In this document: positions 1 through 10,682 of the stretch, one piece after another | Position numbering within the stretch: the first letter of the stretch is position 1 | Layout: every line of letters starts with the position of its first letter | Source: Mesostigma viride | Taxonomy: Eukaryota > Streptophyta > Mesostigmatophyceae > Mesostigmatales > Mesostigmataceae | Reading direction: 5' to 3' | Assembly: GCA_009746045.1 (NCBI GenBank) | Contig: RPFO01000156.1 | Location: 2,294,088-2,341,587, forward strand | DNA length: 47,500 bases | The notes under the pieces: model-generated | Told to the model about the DNA's origin: nothing | Database searches by the model: none | The model's input: the letters and a program-made list of their open reading frames with translations, nothing else | Program-made: the position numbers and the translations under genes

Positions 1-187
1 GGTATTAGCGGGCGGACATATCTGGACAGTTTCAGCTGCCCTGCGAAGCGCCGAAGCCGTAGGCTTAATACTTGGTTGGAAGGAAGAGCGGAGACAAAAC
101 CTGACGAACCTATATTTTAAAAATTAAATAAAAAACTGTACTTACTAGTATACTGCTAAAGAAGTTCATGCTCACAAGTAAGCTCAC
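1..187. other. intron of JMJD5 at window edge
   Basis: It begins on the minus strand with the donor GTGAGC at 187. I see no further JMJD5 coding block here, so the exon with the C-terminal part of the JmjC barrel must lie outside the window. Confidence 0.6.
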
Positions 188-3100
188 CTGGCTGGAGTTG
201 CACAGCATCGTCTCCTCAAAAGGGTACATGCTGGCGCCGCAGCTGGGCGCGTACAGCCGGACGTACTTGCAGCCGACCACCTGCGCGAGCAGGTTGTGGT
301 GGGGGTCCGTGTGGAGGGGGGTCACCGTGGCCGCGGGGCCGAACCACGCGTTGGTCGCTCGCAGCTCGCCAGGGTCCCCCAGGGAGCAGTAGTCGGGCGT
401 GAGGATGTCGCGCCGCAGCGCCGGGATCTGGAAACCGGAGAGTGTGTGTTGGGGGGAAGAGGGGGTCATTATGACATCATCCCCCATAGGGATCATCGTA
501 GGGATCATCATGGGAAAAGAAATAGGAAATTACAGGAATGGTCACAGGGAAGTCATTGGGAAATCACAGGAATGGTCACAGGGAAGTCATTGGGAAATCA
601 CAGGAATGGTCACAGGGAAGTCATTGGGAAATCACAGGAATGGTCGCAGGGAAGTCATTGGGAAATCACAGGAATGGTCACAAGGAAGTCATTGGGAAAT
701 CACAGGAATGGTCGCAGGGAAGTCATTGGGAAATCACAGGAATGGTCACAGGACAATCCTAGGAAATGGATACGAAAATAAAAGGAAATGCATCCAAGAA
801 GGGCGGCTGGCACAATGGATCCGCGATGGACTTAATGATCTTGGCTAGAACTGGGTGGTTGCGTACACGGCATGCTAAGCTTGTACTACAGCTCGTAGCA
901 TAGACGGCTTAGCAGTCCATGCTCAGCAGTGGCAACGGACAGCACTCCCTGACGCTACCCACCAGTACAGTGACCACCGGCACGGTGCACTGAATAACAG
1001 AAGCGCTGGGGGATAGATATAAAAACAACTTACGTGTGAATAACAGAAGCGCTGGGGGATAGATATAAAAACAACTTACGTGTGAATAACAGAGGCGCTG
1101 GGGGATAGATATAAAAACAATTTACTTCAACACAATCCCTCCTTCAGTTCAAAAACATTCCACCTAATCGTGAGACATAAAAACACAAGAGCCAGTCATG
1201 CCGTGCCATGCTCCTTACCTGCTCAAATAGGGGATGTTGTGCCAGATAGCCCCTGGGGCGCCGTGGCCTCGCATCTGCCTTGCCGCGCCATTGTGGCTCT
1301 GGCGGCATTAACCCTGATGACTTGAACCCTGATGACTTTAACCCTGATGACACGAAGCCATGTCGCCCCACCTCCGGTGCCGCCAGCAATGGAGTTTCCG
1401 TATCGACCTCACCATTCAAGCCCCATGGCTCTCCATCGTGAGGTTTTGTTTCCAAGGGCATCAGGCCTGATGGGGTTTCGTTCGGTGGCTGCGGCCCTGG
1501 CCAGCCTGTCATGTCCGATCGTGGCGTCATGTCGTACGGGGCGCCTTGTTCTGGCTCCGCTAGCACATGCGTCTCGATGAACTCGCGCAGCGTCATGAGC
1601 TGCTGTCCCCATCCCTGGGCCAGATACGTCTCCCCCACCTGGGTTCAATGGGGCAGGCGGCACCATCCCCCCGCCCAGTTCCCCAACCCACGCCCCACAA
1701 CAACAATAACACCACGACCACCACGACGACGACCATAACCATCACCATAACCATGACCATGACCATGACCACGACCATGACCATGACCATGACCATGACC
1801 ATGACCATGACCATGACCATGACCATGACCATGACCGTGACCGTGACCGTGACCGTGACCGTGACCGTGACCGTGACCGTGACCGTGACCGTGACCGTGA
1901 CCGTGACCGTGACCGTGACCGTGACCGTGACCGTGACCGTGACCGTGACCGTGACCGTGACCGTGACCGTGACCGTGACCGTGACCGTGACCGTGACCGT
2001 GACCGTGACCGTGACCGTGACCGTGACCGTGACCGTGACCGTGACCGTGACCGTGACCGTGACCGTGACCGTGACCGTGACCGTGACCATGACCATGACC
2101 ATAACCATAACCATAACCATAACCATAACCATAACCATAACCATAACCATAACCATAACCATAGCCATAACAACAATAACAGAGGCAACCTGGAATCACG
2201 TCAGCCACCGGCAAAATGGCCACCGCCAGATTTCTGGCTGCGCTGGCGGTCTCATGGATATGCACACTTAGATGGCATCAGCAGCTGGACCCGACGCACA
2301 TGAGCGTCCACTGATGCGGACCAGAAATGCTCTGGTCATGCAAGTACTGTCCAATACTGCATGAACGTTCCTCAACACACACATTCTTACTCACATTGTC
2401 GTCAGAAAGCAACAAACGTGAAAACGCTAGCTGCCCAAATCTGAGAATTCCTACTCACAGTCTGTAGCAGAATGCCAACAGGAGGCAGCATATCTAGCAT
2501 CAGACCCATACATAACACGTCCACGGACGGTAATAACTGTGAGATGTGCGCTAACTATAAGGCACCTGTAGAATGCAAGGAGGCCAACGATGGTGGCGCC
2601 TGCATGATGTCGCCACTCTTTGTTGAGTCGCCAGCTCCTTGTCCTTACTTGCTAGAGCCCTTCATGCTAAACTTCTTCGTGGTCCACACTTCACTTACAT
2701 TGCTGCTCGAACTTCCATGGCCATTTTTTTCCAACAAATATTCAGGAAACTAGGGAAAACCCACACGTAGTGGAGACTGCAAGGCTCACGTTTAATTCAG
2801 GCTATAAAAAGCCTTTACTGAATGGAAGACACAGCCCCATGGGCACCATGTAAAGCAGACAGTAGTATATATATCCATCGAAAGCGGTAATTACGATAAT
2901 AGGAGAGGCAGTACCAGTCTGACAAATATAGCTTATATAGCGCATGATATACACGCCCGCGAATAGTAATGTTTCGTGTATCTGGAGAAGAGATCCACCT
3001 CCACGGGTACTGCGTGCACACAGTATAGGTATAGTGCATGCATACAGTATAGGTATAGTGTATGCATACAGTAACGTTTTGCACGGTATCTGGGGCAGCG

Positions 3101-6100
3101 ACCCACCTCCACGGGCACCACGTATCATGTCAGTGTGGTACTAGATATAGCGCATACACATCGCAACAGTATAGGTATGTATAGGGTGTGCATAATACTA
3201 ACACCATTCTAACATTATATGCTAAAATTCTGTGTATGTGGAGCAGCGACCCACCTCCACGGGCACCGTGCGGGGCCCCGCCACGTGGCACAGATACCCC
3301 AGGTCGGGCCATCGCTGCATTGCGGGCCAGAGGGACATGGCATCCGTCACCACCGCGGGCACCCCCGCCACCATGTGGTCGCAATAGAAGCGTTCGAGCG
3401 ACGGGAGGCTGACACGTGGCACCGCCACGCACACGCCTCCGCCGCATACGTCTCCATAGTCGTCCCTCATCTCTTGTTGCATCCTTGAGAGGTCATCCTC
3501 CATTCTTGAGGGGCCATTCCTGGAGGGGTCATCTTGCATTCTTGAGGGGCCATTCCTTGAGAGGCCATCTTCCATTCTTGAGGGGCCATTCCTTGAGGGG
3601 TCATCTTGCATTCTTGAGGGGCCCTCGTGCCTTCTTGAGGGGCCATCGTAAATTCCTGAGGAGCCATCGTGGGTTTCACCCCGTCCTGTCTGCGGCTTTG
3701 TGAACGTGAGAACAAAGTCCTTCTTGTCCTTCAAAAGATACTTCCCTCCTCCCTCGGCTCCTTGTTCGGCTGCTTCTCTGCCGTCTTCTCTCGAACCCCC
3801 CACCACTGCCACACACTCCTCCACCCGCCTCCTTGCCATCCCATCCTGCCCCTCGGCCTCGCGCTCTCTTCCTGCAAGCCCCTCCACTTCGCGCCCCATC
3901 GACCCCGCACCCACTGCCGGCGGACCCTGCAAGTACAGACAACTCCCGGGAGGCAATCGCGACAGTAGCACCTGATCAAGGTCCACCGAAACGACCCACT
4001 GCCCAGCCGGACTAGCCCCCTGGGCCACCCCCTCGGCGCCCAGGATCAAGTCATGTGATTGCCCGTCCCTCTCCAAGCACTTTTGCTTCTTTGCAGCGTG
4101 GCCCAGCTTTGCAAAGCCCAGCGGCTCCTCTCGTGCGACTATGGCAGCAGGCGCCTCCCGCAAGCCTTCCTCCTCTAAACCCGGCAAGTCTTCCTTTTTT
4201 TCTTGCAAGCCTCCCTCCTCTGAACCCGAACCCGGCCGCCACCCATCAAGGAAACGCGAACCACCATCCGCCGCTACTGCCGTTCCAGCCGTGCCCAGGT
4301 GCTGCAGAGTGTCCGTCGATACCCCTGCTTTTCCCCCAGGAAAGGTCTGGGTCCGAGCATCCAAGTCCCAAGCGATTGGATCTTGTCGTCCTTTGTTTCC
4401 TGCCATCCCACTCGGTGCGAGCGAAACCCCGCCGGCCCTAGCTCCCGCCGCCCCACCATGCCCGCCCGTGCAGGTGCGATCGCGGTTGGACCCCGCAGGC
4501 GCAGGCGCTAGCCCTGATGGCATCGGGTTGTGCTCGCCCTGCAGGGCGCCCTGGCAGATGGCGATCTCCGCGTCCGCCAGGTGGCGGAACGTGGGGCCCC
4601 CCATCATGACCGCCATGTCCAGCAGGCGCAGCGATTGCTCGAGCGTCGATTGCTTTCGAGAGGGTTGCTCGAGGGGGGAGGCAGGTTTCAGCGAGGATTG
4701 TTGGATCGGGGATTGTGGGAGCGAGGACGGTGTAAGCGAGGAATGGGCACGTGCCGATGGTGTGACAGAGGATGGCTCAAGCGAGGGAGCAGGCGAAAGC
4801 GAGGTGGAGAAATGATGGCCCGGAATGATATGCCGGCTGCCTGTCGTGGATGAGGGCGCTGGGGTAACGTGCAGGATGCCAGGCACGTCCCTGGAGCCGT
4901 CAACCACGGTGCTCCCCTCCCCTGGGGCATGAGCCACCGCGGCGGCGCAGGTGGTCTCCCCACGCGGTTCGGAGGCATCCGCGCTCATTTGCCGACCACC
5001 GCTATCGGCGGTGGAAAGGCCCTTCCCGGTAGCACTCGAAGGGTGGGCATGCTCACCGACCACAGTGTCCTCGCCAGCAGCACCTGTAGATCTGATATTG
5101 GGATCCGGCAAGGCAGTTGCTTTGATTAAGGCATCCGCTGGCCCATCTGCTGGTACAAGATGGCTCTTGCTTCGTGGGGGAGCGAGGGTCATGTCAGGCG
5201 CGGTGGGTGTCACGGCGGTGAGCGTGCCGTACCCAGTCGCGCGGTGACACATGGCGAGCAGGAGGGAGGCCACCGTGTACAGGTCGCGCCAGACCTGCGC
5301 CACACGGTGGGGAGGGGCGGGCGGGTGGGTTCCGGGGATGCGTGTGGGCGCTGTCATGCCAGGTTGCGAGCCGAGGCTTGCCAAATTTCAAAACATTACA
5401 ATACATAAAGAAACACTTGAGAGAGAGGCCTCTTCATGCAAGCTGAAGGCCGCTCTCTCAAGGACTATTTCATCAAGATATTCTTCTGGAACCGCACGGA
5501 ACTTGGGAGATTTATAATCCTGGCAGCTGCACCGTGCTGCAGCCAGGCACGTGCATTGTGTCACCGGCCGCACTTGTCCAAAAACAACAAAATCATGATT
5601 TAACAGGCGAAAAGGACGGTCTGCACGTGGCATTGAGACGATGTACATTGGGCATGCTTGGCGCAGGTTAGAGAAATGTGGATGGACGACCGCGGGCCAT
5701 CTCGCTCCGCACGCGTCGATAATGAAGATAAACCACCTGCCAGACGAGGCATGGTCATCCGCGTTCCACTCCGTGTGGTAGAACACGGCTCGAAAGAGAA
5801 AAATAGGAGACCCAAAAATAAGGGCACTGGGTTGCGAGAATCAGGAGGCGCAAAGCAGCTCCAAATAAACTACTATTACTAAGCAGTGAAGCAAATCAGT
5901 TCTAAAAGTAGGTGCTGCTCCAAATAAACTACTATAACTAAGTAGTGGTAGCACATCAGTTCTAAAAGTGGGTGCTGCACAAGCTCACCAGCTCGACCGC
6001 CTTCCAGGGACCTGAGTGCAGCTTCTCCCAGCTGAGGTCCTGCAGCATGCCCGCGCACTCCCGGACGGTGCGGAGCCTCCTCTCCAGCTGCTGCCTGCGG

Positions 6101-6276
6101 TCCTGGCTGTAGGGGTCGCCTAATTGCGAAGCGGTAGGGTCCCTGCCAGCATCGGGGCAGGGGGCGAGTGCCTGTTGCACATCTGCCAGCAGCGACTGCG
6201 GGAGCTGTGCCCCACCAGTCACTCGGCCCAGCGCTGCGGAAATGAGACAAGGGAGCGTGCGGGTAGCACGTCCCAT
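188..6276 (-). CDS. JMJD5: JMJD5/KDM8-like JmjC-domain protein, 3' end missing
   Basis: Exons read on the minus strand: 6276-5989, 5294-3255, 1638-1219 and 427-188; every junction is GT-AG and phase 0, giving 996 residues before the window edge. Exon 1 (1-96) ends in LSWEKLHSGPWKAVEL, the TPR-like helix seen in KDM8, and exon 2 opens with VWRDLYTVASLLLAMC. Later blocks typical of the family are LDMAVMMGGPTFRHLADAEI, VPRVSLPSLERFYCDHMVAG, GPRTVPVE joined to VGETYLAQGWGQQLMTL (exon 2/3), and GYLAQHPLFEQ joined to IPALRRDILTPDYC (exon 3/4). Exon 4 holds NAWFGP and the iron-binding H955-x-D957 (LHTDPHHN). The second metal His should lie in an exon left of base 1. Family knowledge: Fe(II)/2-oxoglutarate oxygenases acting on arginyl or lysyl side chains or as proteases. 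Compared with animal KDM8 (about 416 residues) it is swollen by about 500 low-complexity residues in exon 2 and about 100 in exon 3. Start chosen at the only Met before the conserved helix; an upstream exon is not excluded. Confidence 0.88.
531..757. repeat. 34-bp minisatellite, about 7 copies
   Basis: Near-identical 34-bp units built around GGGAAGTCATTGGGAAATCA lie in the last visible intron of JMJD5. Because 34 is not a multiple of 3, all plus frames stay open and give spurious ORFs. Confidence 0.92.
991..1128. repeat. 46-bp tandem repeat, 3 copies
   Basis: Three successive copies contain AGCGCTGGGGGATAGATATA followed by an A-rich run. They lie in the JMJD5 intron between exons 3 and 4. 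Confidence 0.9.
1735..2165. repeat. hexanucleotide satellite in three variant blocks
   Basis: A continuous 6-bp array in the JMJD5 intron between exons 2 and 3. The order is a block of ACCATG-type units (to about 1836), a long homogeneous block of ACCGTG-type units (about 1837-2086), then ACCATA-type units (to about 2165). All frames are open (Thr-Val, Arg-Ser, His-Gly dipeptides), so the ORFs here are not genes. Confidence 0.95.
2980..3125 (-). repeat. two intronic copies of the JMJD5 exon 2 3' end and donor
   Basis: The real exon end plus donor at 3275-3235 (encoding VPVE followed by GTGGGT) is copied at about 3120-3085 and, more diverged, at about 3015-2980. Each copy retains TGCCCGTGGAGGTGG. 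Short AGTATAGGTATAGTG repeats lie between the copies. Confidence 0.85.
3460..3690 (-). repeat. coding minisatellite in JMJD5 exon 2
   Basis: Imperfect tandem units of about 30 bp inside the reading frame encode repeats of the type GPSRMQDDPSRN and GPSRMEDGLSRN. The unit is a multiple of three, so the frame survives. It lies just upstream of the conserved VPRVSLPSLERFYC block and is a low-complexity linker absent from animal KDM8. Confidence 0.8.
4629..4815 (-). repeat. coding Ser/Pro/Gln repeat in JMJD5 exon 2
   Basis: In the JMJD5 frame this stretch encodes degenerate short units such as SSLTPSSLPQSPIQQSSLKP and ends directly before the conserved LRLLDMAVMMGGP helix. It is probably a disordered insertion between TPR-like helices. 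Confidence 0.6.
5880..5988 (-). repeat. tandem duplication at the JMJD5 exon 1 donor
   Basis: A unit of about 64 bp containing CAAATAAACTACTAT and AGTTCTAAAAGT is repeated immediately next to the donor of exon 1 (GTGAGC at 5988). A fragment of a third copy is at 5855-5880. Little exon sequence is included. Confidence 0.6.
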
Positions 6277-7589
6277 GGTTTTGTTGTCAATCCACCTGCC
6301 TTATAATAAATGTGAGAAGAAATGAAATTGAAGGAGGGCGCCCATTTGGCAGCCTACTACGATACGCACATTCGGGAGCAAAAAAATGCAACTTGGACGC
6401 AGGCGCTTACCATGCAGGAACTCGGGATACGCAGAGCACTGGAAGATTGAATTGAAGTATCCGCCCTCCATTTAATAATTAGGGCACACTACTATCACGG
6501 TGCCACACCCATGAGTATGGTAACACAGCATAATTTATTAAGGTAACTTTGTGGAGGTGTAGGTTGGCTGCAGAAGCCGCAGTTGACCAAACGCACGTCT
6601 CGATGTCAGATGGCGTTGGGCGTTATGCGCCATCCCAACGTTAGTAATTGCACCATGATAAAAGGTTATGCCAAAGGCCTGTCTACCATGCAAAGCCCAT
6701 ACCTACAAATTTGGGGTCCGCTAGTGCAGGTATTGGCAATTGGGCAGGCGAACGCTGTGTGCTTCAGAATCCTTCCTACCTTTCTTTGCTCTGAGGCTAA
6801 GTCAATGAGAGAAAATATTGAAAGTTGCAGTCGACTAAACTGCCGTTTCTAGTTGCAGCAAAAGTTCCTGACGACAACACTACAGTTCATGGTCGGAAGA
6901 GGTTCACGCGTCGGGGCGACAGGCAGTGTTCTTACATAGCAACGAGTGCGGAATGAAAAACGACAGTGATTTATGTTCAATTAGGTACCCTCCCGATGAT
7001 AATTAAGCTCAAACTTTCATGTTTTGTCTCGTGCTCGCGATGACAGTCAACACGAGTGCGAGCACGTGCAGACTGCAGACTGCAGTCGTTACGCGTTAGA
7101 CCTGCAGGCTGCAGGTCTGGAAAGACTCGTTGATAGCCTTTTAATGCTGCCTCCCATCCTGAGTGCTGACTGCTGAGTGGCTGCTGACTTCCGCCTGATT
7201 TCCGGACGTAACCGGTTTTCTTGCCACGTGGCAATGTCCTGGCTTTTCCCGGCAGCCATGAGCAATCGAGACGAGGACACGCCTCGACTCACTCGACTGA
7301 ACACCATTCCTGAGCCAGCCCGAGACTGGGAGTGGGCACGCGCCCCGTGATCATGAGCTCATGATGCCTCATGATTTGCAGGCGCGCTTCTGCGCTTGCC
7401 CAATGGGACGGGCTCTATCGATATGCGGGTTTCGTCTGATAGCCCGCGCTTTCATGGGTTTCGAGCAAACGTCGCGGGCTAGGGACGACCGGCGAAGGAG
7501 CATGGCGAGTAGGCAATTCGCAATTTCGTCGTCGCCTTCATGATTACCCAGTCCAAGTCGTGAGCGTTCTCAGAGTAAAGAGAGAATTC
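6277..7589. promoter_or_regulatory. divergent intergenic region, JMJD5 / tetraspan gene
   Basis: This stretch separates two genes transcribed away from each other and probably carries both promoters. I see no convincing coding exon. A 21-bp perfect palindrome with AGACCTGCAG arms around one G lies at about 7098-7118, in a region rich in CTGCAG motifs. No clear TATA box could be assigned. Confidence 0.45.
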
Positions 7590-8952
7590 ATGGGGGTTGT
7601 TCTAAAGACATACATCGCTTCCGGCGTTTTGATTGCTTTATCTGGGTTGGTTGTGACGATTGTGGCGTTCGTTATCCAGTTTTTCCCGAAGTCATGGTCC
7701 GTGTGGACTATCTTCGGTCTGGGATCGGCCCTGTTCGCGCTAGGGCTGATCAGTTGTCTGATGGCAGGCGCCATGCGCAAGAATTCGTTTGTGCGGACGG
7801 TGTATCTAGTCGTCGGGACGATCTTGCTGGTCTGTACGGTGACGGCGGTCATCAGCTTTTGGGTAGCTTTTGACACCGTTTTGAAAAACGTGCAAGAACA
7901 CGGGGCTCCTGACGCGACACGAACACAACTAGCAGTCCTCAAATGGACCCTGCTAGTCGTCAGCTTGCCCACGCAGCTGATTTGCTTACTGTACGCGATG
8001 ATGGTGCAGTGCAAGCCAAGCTATGTCGAGCTGGATGACGAGCTACCAGATGCGACGCCGCGCCCGTCATACCGCGGCAGGGAAGACCGCGGCAAAGTGG
8101 CTTTGAGCTCGCTGTCGAGTTTTGCCGAGAAGCGGGAGGCACAGGCAATGGCTGCCAGGTAGGTGTTTATACCTATACTCAGTGCTCCACAGAATCCCTG
8201 GCTGATGCCAAGGGAAATTATCACCATCCTGCTGTGTAAGGCCATCTTCACTGTTCTGCTGCTCACTTGAACGCGATATTATGATGTTGATTTGGACGCT
8301 GTGTCTTTCTGGGCGATATTGCATGAATGGGAGACATTGATGTAGTCATGTGCATCCCCGTGGCTTTTCTAATCGATTTTCAGTAGTGCTGTCCTCTGCT
8401 ACGTTATTTTGCGGCACGAGCGCCTTAAGCCATGTCATCGTGACAGATCGGTCGCCATGCCATGCTGTTAATTTTTGCTTCCAAGACGTGAGACCAATCG
8501 GACGAATATGGGACAACTCAATATAGGCCAAGTGTTGTCTTGTTGATATTGACCTAGCGGTGTCTTGTTGATCGATGTTAAACAAGTCAGCAGTAAAGGC
8601 CACGTCGTTTCTGCTGGACACGTACCTAGGATTGATCCCTGCATACATGGGCCCAGGGCCGGGGGTGGGGCATGCCATCCTTGATCGAGCAGTCTCCTGA
8701 ATTGCTTTCATCGCTGTATACCGTTCCATGTTACTACTGGGCCGCTCCCCATATGAACCACCTCAATTTATCAAAATCTGCTTAACGCCTGACAGGAGTA
8801 ATTCCAAGAAGGCCACCCCAAAGCTATCCAGCAGCACCAGCTCCAAGTGGCCACCCCCAAAAGCAGACCCAGCGAGCGACGCGGTGTGGCCCCCACCCAA
8901 GGGGGAGGACGACTCCGTGTGGCCGCCGCCCAAGTCTTCAACTTATGTCTAG
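7590..8952 (+). CDS. four-helix membrane protein with WPPPK-repeat tail
   Basis: Two exons, 7590-8158 and 8796-8952. The donor is AG/GTAGGT, the acceptor GACAG, and the split codon restores Arg, giving 241 residues ending in TAG. The ATG at 7590 is the first in frame with the membrane domain. Hydrophobic helices at about residues 6-30, 35-60, 66-92 and 112-138 are separated by short loops with basic ends (MRKN, KREF upstream). The topology resembles tetraspan proteins, but the CCG signature and Cys-rich large loop of true tetraspanins are absent. After helix 4 comes a charged cytoplasmic-type tail, then exon 2 with a Ser/Lys-rich stretch and three WPPPK motifs spaced by 10-12 acidic residues (KWPPPK, VWPPPK, VWPPPK). 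Such Pro/Trp motifs could bind WW- or SH3-like partners; that is inference. Family not recognised. Confidence 0.8.
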
Positions 8953-9337
8953 CGCATGCTCATCATTCCTGGCTATCAGACATGCATGAGGATTAATATG
9001 TCCCATATATCCTCATGCATGAACGCGGCATATATATAATTGGAAGTCCGGCCTAGCATCGTACATAAAAGATTGACAAATATCAATTGGTTTAGTTCCA
9101 TGGTTGAAAACATGCATTTAGAATCATGCAAATAAGGCTAGCTGTTTTTGTCCAATTTATGCATATCTTATATCAGTTTGAGGAAGGAGATGAATCGAGC
9201 TGAAACATCAGTGCATTGTCAAGTCATGTGTGCGCGGTACATGCCACTCTTCAATATTGTCCTGTGCATTTCATGCATGCGCATGCAGTTTCTATAGACC
9301 ACTATCTCTGAAATTAATTAATTAATTAATAGCTAGA

Positions 9338-9356
9338 CACGTGACTGCGTCACGTG
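9338..9356. repeat. palindrome CACGTGAC-TGC-GTCACGTG, copy 1
   Basis: Perfect 8-bp arms around a 3-bp spacer. The same 19-bp word with one change is repeated at 10303-10321. It contains two CACGTG E/G-boxes. Confidence 0.75.
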
Positions 9357-9437
9357 AGCATAAGTCCTCAGTGGAAGGGGAACATGGGATGGAGTGGATG
9401 GTGTAAGCTATCTAGGTCCTAATAATGGTGATGTTCC

Positions 9438-9470
<33 letters not shown>

Positions 9471-9715
9471 GCTATCTAGGTCTATCTCTGCATGAAAGCA
9501 CCGTGGCAATCCTTGACCTTGCATGTGGAAGGACAAAAGTATAAATCATTAGCTGCATGATTAACAGGAAGGTGCAAGACCGCGGAAGCCGCGTACGTGG
9601 CTCTCAAGTATGCAAAGTACACATGAATAAGGCAGTATTTTATAATAAATATTCTCAATCCTTGTTATACTAGCTAACGTTGTACTTGCACGCAATCAAC
9701 TTGTGCCACGGATGC

Positions 9716-9815
9716 GACGGCCTATTGGGGATCTGCGGTTTTGCATTGCAAAGTTTGACCTCGATGCGACGGCCTATTGGGGATCTGCAGTTTTGCATGG
9801 CAAAGTTTGACCCTT
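9716..9815. repeat. two-copy direct repeat
   Basis: Two adjacent units of about 57 bp containing GATGCGACGGCCTATTGGGG and TTTTGCAT(T/G)GCAAAGTTTG, differing at a few positions. Confidence 0.85.
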
Positions 9816-10302
9816 AAGAAAAAAACTGGCTGACTTCGTGAAATCCAGACTTACGACTGAGGAATGCTTCCATGTACAATGCCCTATCCATGTACAATGC
9901 CCTATGGCGTAGTAACTACTGGACCTCACATTCATACATCTCTGCAGCCCATCCAGCCCCGCAACATGTCAAGAACGTCCGTGAGCATGCAGCACACAAG
10001 TCCGCGAGCATGCAGTACCCAAGTCTGGTCCCGAGCATGCAGCACCCTAGCCCGCGAGCACTAATATCAAGTAACGTGCGTGTTTGCAACTTGCCCGCTG
10101 AAACTCTACGGCGGAGCCATTTTTCGGAAGAATCCCACAATTATGCTTGCAAATTAGGGATCGACAAATTCGGTGGATGGATGGATTGATGGATTTTATC
10201 CCCTATTCCTATGTATTTCTCACGTGTACGGCCTTATAAGCTTCGCTGATTCTGGCGAACCTAACGGCTCTTCCAAAAATTGGCTCCGCCTGATTAAATG
10301 AT

Positions 10303-10321
10303 CATGTGACTGCGTCACGTG
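10303..10321. repeat. palindrome CATGTGAC-TGC-GTCACGTG, copy 2
   Basis: Second copy of the palindromic word at 9338, with one C to T change in the left arm. Confidence 0.7.
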
Positions 10322-10682
10322 GGTGCCAATACAGAGTAAAGGAACCTTGAACCTATCACAACGAGGAGGGAGGGCGCCCTAGCTTATCTCACTGCCACAA
10401 GTGGGCAGGCCACAGAGCGCTCTCTCCACAGCATGGTGCCGGGGCGTAGTATTGTGGGTGCAATACAAATATGCAATACCATAGGCAGGCTGAAGCATAG
10501 CTTATGCTACAAAGGTGAGGTGGGCTCAAGACGTCGGCTAAGGCGCAAGCTGATGGCCACAAGGTGCCAGAGCTTATGTAAGGTACTATAACGCTGGGCG
10601 CTAATATCATTTCGAGAGCTGCAACATCTAAGCTATCCCATTATTGTCGATTGCCCCCATCTAGACAACTAGCTTGAATGCT

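Larger units (their letters stand above)
8953..10682. other. gene-poor AT-rich spacer with simple repeats
   Basis: No supportable gene. It holds (TTAA)n at about 9314-9330, a (TAA)n run at about 9440-9470, two direct copies of a roughly 57-bp unit (see 9716-9815), two copies of a palindrome with CACGTGAC/GTCACGTG arms (9338 and 10303), and short ATGCAGCAC-type repeats around 9985-10050. Open frames here are short and lack family features. Confidence 0.5.

Noticed and set aside
1567-2271. Long open frames of Thr-Met/Thr-Val, Arg-Ser and His-Gly dipeptides on both strands
   Set aside because: They are translations of the hexanucleotide satellite in a JMJD5 intron; every frame is open because the unit has no stop.
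5388-5786. 132-codon minus-strand frame between JMJD5 exons 1 and 2
   Set aside because: The exon 1 donor (5988) and exon 2 acceptor (5295) join the conserved KDM8 helices directly; this frame has no family match and a Cys/Arg-rich chance-like composition.
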